Origin: an uncultured Bacteroidota bacterium
GTDB lineage: Bacteria; Bacteroidota; Bacteroidia; Flavobacteriales; Flavobacteriaceae
Direction of reading: 5' to 3'
Assembly: GCA_902586435.1 (NCBI GenBank)
Contig: CACIHJ010000001.1
Coordinates: 124,001-188,000, forward strand
Length of the DNA: 64,000 nucleotides
Shown piece by piece: positions 39,532 through 48,431 of the stretch. How positions within the stretch are numbered: position 1 is the first letter of the stretch; the number at the start of each line of letters is the position of its first letter. Under the pieces are notes generated by a model. The model was not told the DNA's origin, did no database searches, and worked only from the letters and a program-made list of their open reading frames with translations. A program made the position numbers and the translations under genes.

Positions 39532-39567
39532 AAAACTTAACCTCTCATTAATGAGAGGCTAAGTTTT
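39532..39567. repeat. 36-bp imperfect palindrome (18-bp perfect core CCTCTCATTAATGAGAGG)
   Basis: AAAACTTAaCCTCTCATT|AATGAGAGGcTAAGTTTT; one mismatched pair, between the 40-aa lipoprotein gene and the TonB receptor gene. Confidence 0.85.
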
Positions 39568-39580
39568 TAGGTTAACCTTT

Positions 39581-39703
39581 TTAGTTTACCATTGCAATGT
39601 GATCGTGATCGTCGTGATCGTCATGATCATCATGATCATCTTTTTCACATGCAGCAAGTGATACTGCTACAACAGCGAACAATAACAATAAGTGTTTTTT
39701 CAT
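39581..39703 (-). CDS. 40-aa His/Asp-rich lipoprotein, not in the supplied ORF track
   Basis: Hand translation: MKKHLLLLFAVVAVSLAACEKDDHDDHDDHDDHDHIAMVN*. Classical signal peptide, SLAAC lipobox, (DDH)4DH tail; same strand as the adjacent His-rich TonB receptor. Confidence 0.82.
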   Translation of the reverse strand: MKKHLLLLFAVVAVSLAACEKDDHDDHDDHDDHDHIAMVN

Positions 39704-39796
39704 TTTATTTATATTTAGATTAATCTTAATTTTTAATAGTCCCTGTATCCAAAATATTTTGAATAAAGACTATTAGTTTCTTTAAAATGCTAGTTA

Positions 39797-40102
39797 TTAA
39801 ACTCTAACAGGTGGAGCACGTGAAGATTTTGTGCTTATATCAGAGTTTTCTGAAGGCTCATTTAAATTAGCTATGTAGAGTTTATCAAAAACTAATAAGT
39901 TTGTTTCTGAGATATCAGAATGATATACAAAAGTGGCATTAGTTAAAAAACAAATTTCACATTCATAGCTTAGTTCATGAAGATGTAGTTTTTGATCTTC
40001 ACATACATAATGATCATGGTTATCTTCAATAGTATGAAAAATTCCTGAAATAATAGGGATCTGAAGTATTGTTACTAGAATAATACTTAGGAGAGCTTTC
40101 AT
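39797..40102 (-). CDS. Small exported His/Cys-containing protein, function unknown
   Basis: 101 aa: signal-like N-terminus, HTIEDNHDHYVCEDQKLHLHELSYECEICF, C-terminus SRAPPVRV; same orientation, upstream of the His-rich lipoprotein and receptor. Confidence 0.75.
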   Translation of the reverse strand: MKALLSIILVTILQIPIISGIFHTIEDNHDHYVCEDQKLHLHELSYECEICFLTNATFVYHSDISETNLLVFDKLYIANLNEPSENSDISTKSSRAPPVRV

Positions 40103-40141
40103 GTGCCAAATATAGCAACTTTATTATAGTTTTGAAAGTTT

Positions 40142-40510
40142 TTAAAAAGGTAAGTCGTCTTCAGTCAGATCCTGAGAGTCATCTTTTGAATCAATTGGCG
40201 GAAGATCCTCTGGCATATCATCTGAAACTTGTTCATCTATTGATTCAATTCTCCAACCTTGAATAGAATTAAAAACTTTTGTCTCTCCTTCTGGATTTAC
40301 CCACTCTCTACCCCTAATGTTAATACCTATTCTAACAGTTTCTCCTATTTGAAAATTATCTAATAATTCACAATTATTTTGCACAAATTCAATTAATATA
40401 TGTTGAGGGTACTGTTCTTCTGTTGTAAGAACAAGTTCTCTTTTTCTAAAACCTTTTTCCCCATATGTTTTAACCTCACCAATTACTTTTATTTTCCCTA
40501 ATAATTCCAT
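40142..40510 (-). CDS. DUF3127 domain-containing protein
   Basis: MELLGKIKVIGEVKTYGEKGFRKRELVLTTEEQYPQHILIEFVQNNCELLDNF..IGINIRGREWVNPEGETKVFNSIQGWRI. Confidence 0.85.
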   Translation of the reverse strand: MELLGKIKVIGEVKTYGEKGFRKRELVLTTEEQYPQHILIEFVQNNCELLDNFQIGETVRIGINIRGREWVNPEGETKVFNSIQGWRIESIDEQVSDDMPEDLPPIDSKDDSQDLTEDDLPF

Positions 40511-40899
40511 TATAAATACGATTTTATTTTATCTGCAATGCTAATAAACTCTTCATTTGTCAATTTAACTATATTATTAAAATACATGTCCTCAATTTTA
40601 TTTATCGGTATCAGATGAACATGAGCATGAGGAACTTCAAAGCCTACAACACTAACTCCAATTCTTTGACAATCTAATGCTTTTTTCATTGCAGTAGCTA
40701 CTTTTTTTGAGAAATTCATAAGACCAGTATATAGGTCATCATCCAAATCAAACAAATTGTCTATTTCTTTTTTTGGAATGCAAAGCGTATGGCCAATTGT
40801 ATTTGGGTTAATATCTAGAAAAGCAATAAAATTATCATCTTCAAGAATCTTATAGGATGGTATTTCGCCATTAATTATTTTTGTAAAAATAGATGGCAT
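40510..40899 (-). CDS. HIT family protein
   Basis: SIFTKIINGEIPSYKILEDDNFIAFLDINPNTIGHTLCIPKKEI, HAHVHLIPI histidine triad. Confidence 0.95.
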   Translation of the reverse strand: MPSIFTKIINGEIPSYKILEDDNFIAFLDINPNTIGHTLCIPKKEIDNLFDLDDDLYTGLMNFSKKVATAMKKALDCQRIGVSVVGFEVPHAHVHLIPINKIEDMYFNNIVKLTNEEFISIADKIKSYL

Positions 40900-41372
40900 T
40901 AACGAGTGATTTCTAGTATTTCAAATTTAACAGCTCCATTAGGAACTGAGATTTTTGTAGTATCACCAACTTTTTTCCCCAAAAGCCCTTTTCCGATTGG
41001 TGAATCGACGGAAATTTTTCCTTTCGCAAGATCAGCCTCACTTGCAGCAACAAGCTTATATGACAGAACAGCATTATTTGAAGTGTTTTTTATTTTAACT
41101 GTAGATAGTACAAGTACTTTTGAAGTATCTAGCTGAGACTCATCAATTATCCTAGCATTAGCTACAGTCTCTTCAAGCTTAGAAATTTCAAGTTCTAAAA
41201 GACCTTGAGCTTCTTTTGCAGCATCATATTCTGCATTTTCGCTAAGATCCCCTTTATCTCTTGCCTCAGCAATAGCTTTTGATGCTTGAGGGCGCCTGAC
41301 ATCCTTAAGATGGTCAAGTTTTTCCCTTAGTTTCTTTAAACCTTTTTCTGTATAATAAGATACTTTACTCAT
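40899..41372 (-). CDS. greA: Transcription elongation factor GreA
   Basis: YYTEKGLKKLREKLDHLKDVRRPQASKAIAEARDKGDLSENAEYDAAKEAQG, DSPIGKGLLGKKVGD. Confidence 0.96.
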   Translation of the reverse strand: MSKVSYYTEKGLKKLREKLDHLKDVRRPQASKAIAEARDKGDLSENAEYDAAKEAQGLLELEISKLEETVANARIIDESQLDTSKVLVLSTVKIKNTSNNAVLSYKLVAASEADLAKGKISVDSPIGKGLLGKKVGDTTKISVPNGAVKFEILEITR

Positions 41373-41383
41373 TTTATTTAATA

Positions 41384-41406
41384 GAAAAATCCCCTAATGT
41401 GGGGAT
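41384..41406 (-). terminator. Rho-independent terminator downstream of the TPP-controlled TonB receptor gene
   Basis: Minus strand ATCCCC-ACATTA-GGGGAT followed by a T run, between the receptor stop (41433) and greA. Confidence 0.75.
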
Positions 41407-41432
41407 GTTCTGTACAAATTTATGAAAAATAA

Positions 41433-43607
41433 TTAAAATTTAATGTCTAAAGCAACTAAGACATTTATTCCTGCCTGCGGATAATAATAAGTTCCTTCAT
41501 AAGTTTTTGCTTGACCATCTTCACTAAGATCAAATGTATAGTATCCACCATAGCTAGAGTACTTGTTATCAAAAATATTGTTAATTAAAACTTTAAATTT
41601 AACATTGTCTGAAATATTGGGGACAGATAAATCATGAATGAAATTCAAATCATTAACAAAAAAAGAATCTAATTTAGATATTGGAGTATTTATTTGAGCA
41701 AAATACTGCTCTGAAACATACTGTGATCTAAGAGAAACTAAAACCTTGTCATTAGGGCTATAGTTTAGAATATTATTTGCAATAATAGAGGGAGAATAAG
41801 CTAAGTCAGTGTTTCCAAAACTTTTTAGCTCACCATCAAACTTGAAATAAAAGTCTTTGTTTTTGTTTTTGCTAATAGTAAAATTAGTTTCTAAATCCCA
41901 TTTTGAATTTATTAATAATCTGGATTCTAATTCTAATCCTAACCTATAGGATTCTCCTACATTTGTTCTTATTTCATAACCATTATTGTCCCTCTGGCCG
42001 GTTAAAACTAATTGATCATTATAGATCATATAAAAAGAGTTAAGGTTAATAGATATTTTTTTGAATTGGCCTTTCCACCCAAGTTCAAAATCGTCTAATT
42101 TTTCTGGATTAGGACTTCCATTTGCATAATCTGTTCTAGTAGGTTCTCTATTTGCTCTCGCATATGATAAATAAAAATTGGAATTATCATTTTGATTTAA
42201 AAAAAATCCAAATTTAGGATTAAAGAAATTGAATACTTTATCTATTGAGTTATAACCCTGTTCAACATAACCTGTTATAACAGAATAAGGGGTGATATTA
42301 GCTTCATAGTGTATTTTTCTAAACTGTAAGTCACCATAAAAGGAAAGTTTACTAGATAAAGAGAAATCAATTTTTGTATAGACATTAAACTCTTTTTTGT
42401 TTCCGTAATCATTATAAAATCTTTCTTTATATTCATTTCTAACAGGCAGTATTTGATTTTGAGCATGCCATAAATACTCACCGAAATGCTCACCATCATA
42501 TAAATTATATGCCCCTCCTATGGTTGTATTATATCTTTCTGTTATTTTGTTAAGACTAAAAATTAGTCCATAAAAATCATTGTCTAGCCACCTTCTATCA
42601 ATAAAATCAGGATTTTTAGAAATTCCATCATCGTAACCAATATTATAATTTTCGAAATATCCTCTACCATAAGTGTAATGAAGACCTATGTTTGATATCC
42701 AATTATTTTGAAAAACCTGGTTAAAGTGTATTTGATAATGGTCTTGTTTATAGTTATCATCTTGATTTTCATAATACATTGTATTACCAATATCATCATA
42801 ATACTCTCCTGCAAAATTATATCTTCTATTTGTTTTTAAAGTTTCTGAATCAACTCCAAACCATGCTTGATCTGTAATTTCATGACCTGCAAAATTTAAT
42901 AATTTAACAAGTGTATTCTCATCTTTATAAATTCCTTGTAAAAAATATGATCTTAATTTTGAACCTGATCTTTCTATGTATCCACTGGACTTAATTCTTG
43001 ATAATCTTCCTGAAAGTTCAAATTTATTATTTATAAATCCAGTCGAAAAGCCAACTGAGTTTTTAATAGTATTAAAACTACCAATGGTATTATTTATTTC
43101 GAATGTTGGGTTCTCTGAGGCAACATTTGTTTGAATATTAACACTACCACCAAAAGCACCAGCTCCATTCGTTGAAGTACCAACACCTCGTTGAATTTGA
43201 ATACTTTCAACTGAGGAAGCAAAATCAGGTAAATCAACCCAATAGACTGACATTGATTCTGAATCGTTATATGATACACCATTAATAGTAACATTTATCC
43301 TTGATTGGTCTGACCCCCTAATTCTAATTGATGAATATCCAATTCCGGATCCACCATCAGAATGCATTATCAAAGAAGGAGTATTATTAATTAATCTTGG
43401 TATATCCTGAGCCAAATTAATTTTATTTAACTCTTTTTTTGTAATATTTATAAATGATACTGGAGTCTGGTCTGAAGCCCTCAATGCTTTAACTGTTACT
43501 TCATCAAGAGTTTGTGTCGCAAATAAAGTGTCTATTTTTTGATTATTCTGTAAATTTTGAGAGTAAACACTTACGCTAATAAATGCAAGTAAAATATTTT
43601 TTTTCAT
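41433..43607 (-). CDS. TonB-dependent receptor, putative thiamine/thiamine-precursor transporter
   Basis: Plug LDEVTVKALRASDQTPVSFINITKKELNKINLAQDIPRLINNTPSLIMHSDGGSGIGYSSIRIRGSDQSRINVTINGV; a TPP riboswitch lies immediately upstream. Confidence 0.9.
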   Translation of the reverse strand: MKKNILLAFISVSVYSQNLQNNQKIDTLFATQTLDEVTVKALRASDQTPVSFINITKKELNKINLAQDIPRLINNTPSLIMHSDGGSGIGYSSIRIRGSDQSRINVTINGVSYNDSESMSVYWVDLPDFASSVESIQIQRGVGTSTNGAGAFGGSVNIQTNVASENPTFEINNTIGSFNTIKNSVGFSTGFINNKFELSGRLSRIKSSGYIERSGSKLRSYFLQGIYKDENTLVKLLNFAGHEITDQAWFGVDSETLKTNRRYNFAGEYYDDIGNTMYYENQDDNYKQDHYQIHFNQVFQNNWISNIGLHYTYGRGYFENYNIGYDDGISKNPDFIDRRWLDNDFYGLIFSLNKITERYNTTIGGAYNLYDGEHFGEYLWHAQNQILPVRNEYKERFYNDYGNKKEFNVYTKIDFSLSSKLSFYGDLQFRKIHYEANITPYSVITGYVEQGYNSIDKVFNFFNPKFGFFLNQNDNSNFYLSYARANREPTRTDYANGSPNPEKLDDFELGWKGQFKKISINLNSFYMIYNDQLVLTGQRDNNGYEIRTNVGESYRLGLELESRLLINSKWDLETNFTISKNKNKDFYFKFDGELKSFGNTDLAYSPSIIANNILNYSPNDKVLVSLRSQYVSEQYFAQINTPISKLDSFFVNDLNFIHDLSVPNISDNVKFKVLINNIFDNKYSSYGGYYTFDLSEDGQAKTYEGTYYYPQAGINVLVALDIKF

Positions 43608-43611
43608 AACT

Positions 43612-43684
43612 GATTTCTTTCACAGTATTACCTGTCTAAGTTCAATGGGTATATTCTCAGCAAAAGCACCCCAACAATAACTCA
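43612..43684 (-). ncRNA. TPP riboswitch (THI element)
   Basis: Minus strand TTGTTGGGGTGCTTTTGCTGAGAATATACCCATTGAACTTAGACAGGTAATACTGTG; conserved GGGGTGC...GCTGAGA...ACCCATTGAAC...GGTAATAC core. Confidence 0.9.
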
Positions 43685-43687
43685 AAG

Positions 43688-44245
43688 TTATAATATATTA
43701 TTTATAATTTCAATAGCCTTATCTAATCTTTTGGGTTTATCTCCAGATATAATTGAATATCCTAGCCCTCTAATATCATGCTCATTTATTAAAGAAGACA
43801 ACATATGTCCTCTTTCATTAGGCCTATCTCTTAAATCATCTTTTACCCAGGGAATATCAATATTTGTTATTAAATAATGATCATATTTTAAACATTTTGC
43901 TTGTTTTATTATCCATGGATCACAGTAGCCATCAAAATGAGTAATAGACCAATTAATTGTTGTTATAATATTTGTATCAAGTAAAAGAATTTTGTTTGCT
44001 TTTAATGATAATTTATTCTCTAGGTTTACCTGTTCCTTCACAATAACTATAAGATCTTCTTTTGAACATACTTCTTTTTTTAAGTCCCATTTTTCTTGTA
44101 AATAATCTCTGGCGAACTCTGAGACATATTCAGTATTAAAATATTCTGCAAGTTGTTTTGTAAGAGTAGTTTTACCTGTTGATTCAGGCCCATTTATTAC
44201 AACTTTTATTATGTCTGAGTTGAATTGTTTAAGATCTTTTTCCAT
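43688..44245 (-). CDS. AAA/NadR-kinase-like ATP-binding protein
   Basis: KVVINGPESTGKTTLTKQLAEYFNTEYVSEFARDYL, LLDTNIITTINWS, DLRDRPNERGH; NadR C-terminal kinase-like, without an adenylyltransferase domain. Confidence 0.87.
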   Translation of the reverse strand: MEKDLKQFNSDIIKVVINGPESTGKTTLTKQLAEYFNTEYVSEFARDYLQEKWDLKKEVCSKEDLIVIVKEQVNLENKLSLKANKILLLDTNIITTINWSITHFDGYCDPWIIKQAKCLKYDHYLITNIDIPWVKDDLRDRPNERGHMLSSLINEHDIRGLGYSIISGDKPKRLDKAIEIINNIL

Positions 44246-44838
44246 GAGATATAACCTAATATAGCTAAAATTAAAAAAATCAAATATTGAATACTTGATA
44301 TAGTTAGTCCCTTATAAAAATAAAGGGGAATAGTAATTATATCCCCAATAATCCAAAAGATCCAACTCTCAACTTTTCTTCTTGCCATAAGGTACATTGC
44401 TACAAAAAATATTGCTGTTGTAATAGTATCTACATAAGCTGTCCAGGAGTCCCATTTATCATAAAAGTTGTAGATAGCGTAAATAGAGATTAAGCTAATT
44501 ACCCCTAGCATTAGGATAAAATAGTATTCTTTAGTTGATGTTCTTGAAACATTATGCAGCACTTCTCCATTCTTTTTTTGTGACCAATAATACCATCCAT
44601 ATATGGACATTATAACAAAATAAAAGTTAATAATCATGTCCCCTAATAAAGAGAAGTTATATAGAATGTATACAAAGATTCCTGTGCCTATAAGTCCTGT
44701 AGGATAAACTAAAATACTATTTCGTTTTGCATAAATCACACTAAAAATATTCATAATAACTGCAAATAATTCTAATAAAGTATGAGTTATCGAATATTCT
44801 GAGTACTGTCCAAATAAAAATTCTATTACCTTTTCCAT
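44209..44838 (-). CDS. PnuC-family vitamin transporter (nicotinamide riboside or thiamine)
   Basis: LLELFAVIMNIFSVIYAKRNSILVYPTGLIGTGIFVYILY, SIYGWYYW, ESWIFWIIGDIITIPLYFYKGL. Confidence 0.9.
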   Translation of the reverse strand: MEKVIEFLFGQYSEYSITHTLLELFAVIMNIFSVIYAKRNSILVYPTGLIGTGIFVYILYNFSLLGDMIINFYFVIMSIYGWYYWSQKKNGEVLHNVSRTSTKEYYFILMLGVISLISIYAIYNFYDKWDSWTAYVDTITTAIFFVAMYLMARRKVESWIFWIIGDIITIPLYFYKGLTISSIQYLIFLILAILGYISWKKILNNSTQT

Positions 44839-44842
44839 AATA

Positions 44843-45466
44843 TTAAACTTCTTCTGAAATAGTTAAACAATAGTCATCCAAATCATAAAAATATAGCTTA
44901 AATGTTCTCTCTTGATTTGACGAAATAAATTTTCCAATCCCTGTTTTAGATTCATTATTAAATTCTTCTATTAAAATATTTTCTGAGAAAATTACTCTAG
45001 GCATTCTTAAAGCCTTATATATTGATTCTTTAGCTGTCCAAGCTCTAGTTAAATTTCTGGTTTCTCTATAACCTCTAAGATAATGCATCTCTTTTTCGTT
45101 AAGAAACTTTGATTTGATTGAATTAACCTTGTTATTTATTCTTTCAACATCTATACCTATCCCTTTATTCTCTGAAATTAAAATTGTTGCTATATTCTCA
45201 GAATGAGAGATTGATATATTCCTATTATCAGAAAGAAGAGGGATACCTTCTTTATAAGTGACTTTTAGATCAGAATCAACTAATGTAATAAGTTTTCTAG
45301 ATGCAAGGAATTGACTTTTAAGTTGCTTTACTTTCTTTTTTAAAAATAATTGATAATCATTCAAACTTAATTCATTTTTTGGATCCATTATATACTCACC
45401 TGCTTCTATTCTCCATAATTTACAGAGTAAAAACTCATTAGGAACTAAATCATTTAACAAGGGCAT
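44843..45466 (-). CDS. 4'-phosphopantetheinyl transferase superfamily protein
   Basis: [51 protein letters not shown]. Confidence 0.92.
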   Translation of the reverse strand: MPLLNDLVPNEFLLCKLWRIEAGEYIMDPKNELSLNDYQLFLKKKVKQLKSQFLASRKLITLVDSDLKVTYKEGIPLLSDNRNISISHSENIATILISENKGIGIDVERINNKVNSIKSKFLNEKEMHYLRGYRETRNLTRAWTAKESIYKALRMPRVIFSENILIEEFNNESKTGIGKFISSNQERTFKLYFYDLDDYCLTISEEV

Positions 45467-45496
45467 TTGATTATCGAATTAAAGTGGTTAATTTTG
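45466..45496 (+). promoter_or_regulatory. Bacteroidota-type promoter upstream of ahcY
   Basis: TTTG (45466-45469) - 19 nt - TAATTTTG (45489-45496); matches the TTTG-N19-TAnnTTTG consensus, 24 nt before ATG 45520. Confidence 0.6.
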
Positions 45497-45519
45497 TATC
45501 CATATATAAAGATAATGCT

Positions 45520-46842
45520 ATGAAAAATAAAACACTAACAGAATATGTTCCATATAAGGTAAAAGATTTAAACCTTGCAGAATGGGGTAGAAAAGAAATT
45601 AAATTGGCTGAAGCTGAAATGCCTGGGCTTATGGCATTAAGAACAAAGCTTAAAAAAGAAAAGCCTCTTAAAGGAGCTAGAATTGCAGGGTGTCTGCATA
45701 TGACAATTCAAACTGCTGTTCTAATAGAAACACTAATAGATCTTGGTGCTGATGTTACTTGGAGCTCATGTAATATTTTCTCAACGCAGGATCATGCTGC
45801 TGCTGCTATTGCATCTAAAGGAATTCCTGTCTATGCCTGGAAAGGAATGAATGAAGAAGAATTTAACTGGTGTATTGAACAGACATTGTTTTTTGGGGAA
45901 AAAAGAGAGCCATTAAATTTAATTCTTGATGATGGAGGTGATTTAACAAATATGGTACTTGACAATTACCCTGAACTCGTCTCTGGAATAAAAGGTCTCT
46001 CAGAAGAAACTACAACTGGAGTTCATAGGCTATATGATAGAATGAAAGCTGGGGAATTGCCTCTTCCAGCAATTAATGTTAATGATTCTGTAACTAAATC
46101 AAAATTTGATAATAAATATGGTTGTAAAGAAAGTGCTGTAGATGCAGTTAGAAGAGCTACAGATATAATGCTTGCCGGCAAAAGAGTTATTGTTTGTGGT
46201 TATGGAGATGTTGGAAAAGGTACCGCAGCTTCTTTTAGAGGGGCAGGTTCAATTGTAACAATTACAGAAATTGATCCTATATGTGCACTCCAAGCATCAA
46301 TGGATGGTTATGAAGTAAAAAAGCTGAATACAGTGATTAAAAATGCTGATATTGTAGTAACAGCAACTGGGAATAAAGATATTGTTACTATGGAACATTT
46401 TAAAGCAATGAAGGATAAGACTATTGTTTGTAATATCGGCCATTTTGACAATGAGATAGATGTGGATTGGTTGAATTCAAACTATGGAGATACAAAATCT
46501 AATATAAAGCCTCAAGTTGATATATATACCCTTGATAATAATTCCCAAATTATTCTTTTAGCAGAAGGTAGATTAGTAAATCTTGGTTGTGCTACTGGAC
46601 ACCCAAGTTTTGTTATGAGCAACTCATTTACTAACCAAACTCTTGCTCAAATTGAACTTTGGAAAAACTCTAAAAAATATGAAAACAAAGTTTATATGTT
46701 ACCAAAAAATCTAGATGAAATGGTAGCATTGCTCCATCTTCCTAAATTAGGAGTTGAATTAGAAGACCTGTCAGAGGAGCAGGCAAAATATATAGGTGTT
46801 AACAGAAGCGGTCCATTTAAACCAGAGTATTACAGGTACTAA
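45520..46842 (+). CDS. ahcY: Adenosylhomocysteinase
   Basis: [86 protein letters not shown]. Track start 45484 overlaps the promoter-like element, so ATG 45520 is preferred. Confidence 0.97.
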   Translation: MKNKTLTEYVPYKVKDLNLAEWGRKEIKLAEAEMPGLMALRTKLKKEKPLKGARIAGCLHMTIQTAVLIETLIDLGADVTWSSCNIFSTQDHAAAAIASKGIPVYAWKGMNEEEFNWCIEQTLFFGEKREPLNLILDDGGDLTNMVLDNYPELVSGIKGLSEETTTGVHRLYDRMKAGELPLPAINVNDSVTKSKFDNKYGCKESAVDAVRRATDIMLAGKRVIVCGYGDVGKGTAASFRGAGSIVTITEIDPICALQASMDGYEVKKLNTVIKNADIVVTATGNKDIVTMEHFKAMKDKTIVCNIGHFDNEIDVDWLNSNYGDTKSNIKPQVDIYTLDNNSQIILLAEGRLVNLGCATGHPSFVMSNSFTNQTLAQIELWKNSKKYENKVYMLPKNLDEMVALLHLPKLGVELEDLSEEQAKYIGVNRSGPFKPEYYRY

Positions 46843-46861
46843 TTTTTAAGAATTCATCTTA

Positions 46862-47797
46862 TTATCTTAAACTCTTATTAATCTTATAAGTAAAAAAAAT
46901 AATTATTGGGAGTAGAATATAAATAATATAATTTTTTATATAGTAAAGAATAAGTTTTGGAAATTGATAAAGTTGTACTTTATGTCTTAGATATTTTTCC
47001 TTTGGTTCAATTTTCAATGTTTTAATGTCTATAAATTTGACTATAACATCATTAGTAAAATCAATTAATAATCCTTTTTGATTTATAAGATTACCTATTC
47101 CAACTCCATAGAGACTAAAATTATCTATTGCATCATAAAATGAATATGGCGTATATTTAAAAGCTCCAATATCTCCAGCAACAAAATGAAATTGAATTTC
47201 ACTATTAATGTAGCTCTCATAGACTTTGTCATATAATTTATTTCCATAATCATAATACTTCCTAGAATTTACCCTAACATAGAAGTCGGACTTTGAAAAA
47301 ATTAGCTGATGAGTAAATATTATAACATTTTGAGGGCTAGAAATTTCTATATTAGCTTTAATAAAGCTATATAGCTCTTCAACCTCTTCATCACTAGATA
47401 CAGATGTATTAAGGTATAAAACTAGGGTATTTTTTATTATCTCATATGAGTTTAAAGAGCCAAACTCTTTATTAGCTAATTCTAACATTTTACCACAGGT
47501 ATCATGGTTCCCAATAATGAATTTTATATTATGTGAATCAAGTTGTCTCTTAAGATTATCTAACTCTATATCATCATTACAATCATAAACTACGTCTCCA
47601 CCAAGAACAATCTTATTAAACAATTTATCTTTTTGATTATTGATAAAATGCAACAAATCTGGATCAAAATTTTGATCCTTAACTTTATGAGAACCATATG
47701 CATGTCCTACAAAAAAAAATTTGTTATCCTCCAATTGTGAATTAACTGGATTAATATATAGGAGCAAAAAAAGAAGTGTAAAGAGTTCCTTTAACAT
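46862..47797 (-). CDS. Exported/membrane-anchored metallophosphoesterase-like protein
   Basis: Signal peptide; KIVLGGDVVYDC, KFIIGNHDTCGK, VIIFTHQLIF, HFVAGDIGAFKYT; C-terminal TM helix. Confidence 0.8.
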   Translation of the reverse strand: MLKELFTLLFLLLYINPVNSQLEDNKFFFVGHAYGSHKVKDQNFDPDLLHFINNQKDKLFNKIVLGGDVVYDCNDDIELDNLKRQLDSHNIKFIIGNHDTCGKMLELANKEFGSLNSYEIIKNTLVLYLNTSVSSDEEVEELYSFIKANIEISSPQNVIIFTHQLIFSKSDFYVRVNSRKYYDYGNKLYDKVYESYINSEIQFHFVAGDIGAFKYTPYSFYDAIDNFSLYGVGIGNLINQKGLLIDFTNDVIVKFIDIKTLKIEPKEKYLRHKVQLYQFPKLILYYIKNYIIYILLPIIIFFTYKINKSLR

Positions 47798-48431
47798 ATT
47801 TAGAATATCTAGTTAAAGATAAGTGTTTAAATGTATTTGAGAAATTAACATCTTTATTAAATTTTGCTTCAATAATTATATTTTTTTCTTTGAGATTTAA
47901 CTTTGTTATTGGAGAAAAAAAGGAAAGATCTTGGTCAATGGTAATCCTAATGTCAGACTGGTTATTTTCAAAGTATCTTCTTTTGTATGAATTAAAAAGA
48001 GTCGGCCTCTTTCCTAAGAGCAGGTTATAATGTTTTTTCTGTGAATTTAAAGATTGTATAACTTCTTTGTTAAAACTAACTATCTGAGTTAAATTATTTA
48101 ATTGAATCGGTCCAAGTTTAATATTAATTTTATGATTCAAAAACTCATTTTTTACCTTTATCTCTAGTACTTTATTTGATTTTTCATATATTTCTCCATA
48201 CCATCTGACCCTATATTTTTTTCTTTCTGATAAACCATCTAGATTTTCTGATACTGCAGAAAAATTATAATCATCATAATAAATATTATTAATTCTTCTC
48301 TCAGAATATTTCTCATTATAACTTGAAGAATAAAGTGAAGAAAGTAAGTCATTAAGTCGACTCTGCTCAATGATAAATTTTCTCTCATATCTATATGATT
48401 TATTCTGATGCTCTCCCATAAATATTACCAT
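47751..48431 (-). CDS. VTC (polyphosphate polymerase-like) domain protein
   Basis: YRYERKFIIEQS, RRINNIYYDDYNFSAVSENLDGLSERKKYRVRWYGE, KVLEIKVKNE, RPTLFNSYKRRYF, RITIDQDLSF, IIEAKF. Confidence 0.88.
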   Translation of the reverse strand: MVIFMGEHQNKSYRYERKFIIEQSRLNDLLSSLYSSSYNEKYSERRINNIYYDDYNFSAVSENLDGLSERKKYRVRWYGEIYEKSNKVLEIKVKNEFLNHKINIKLGPIQLNNLTQIVSFNKEVIQSLNSQKKHYNLLLGKRPTLFNSYKRRYFENNQSDIRITIDQDLSFFSPITKLNLKEKNIIIEAKFNKDVNFSNTFKHLSLTRYSKYVKGTLYTSFFAPIY

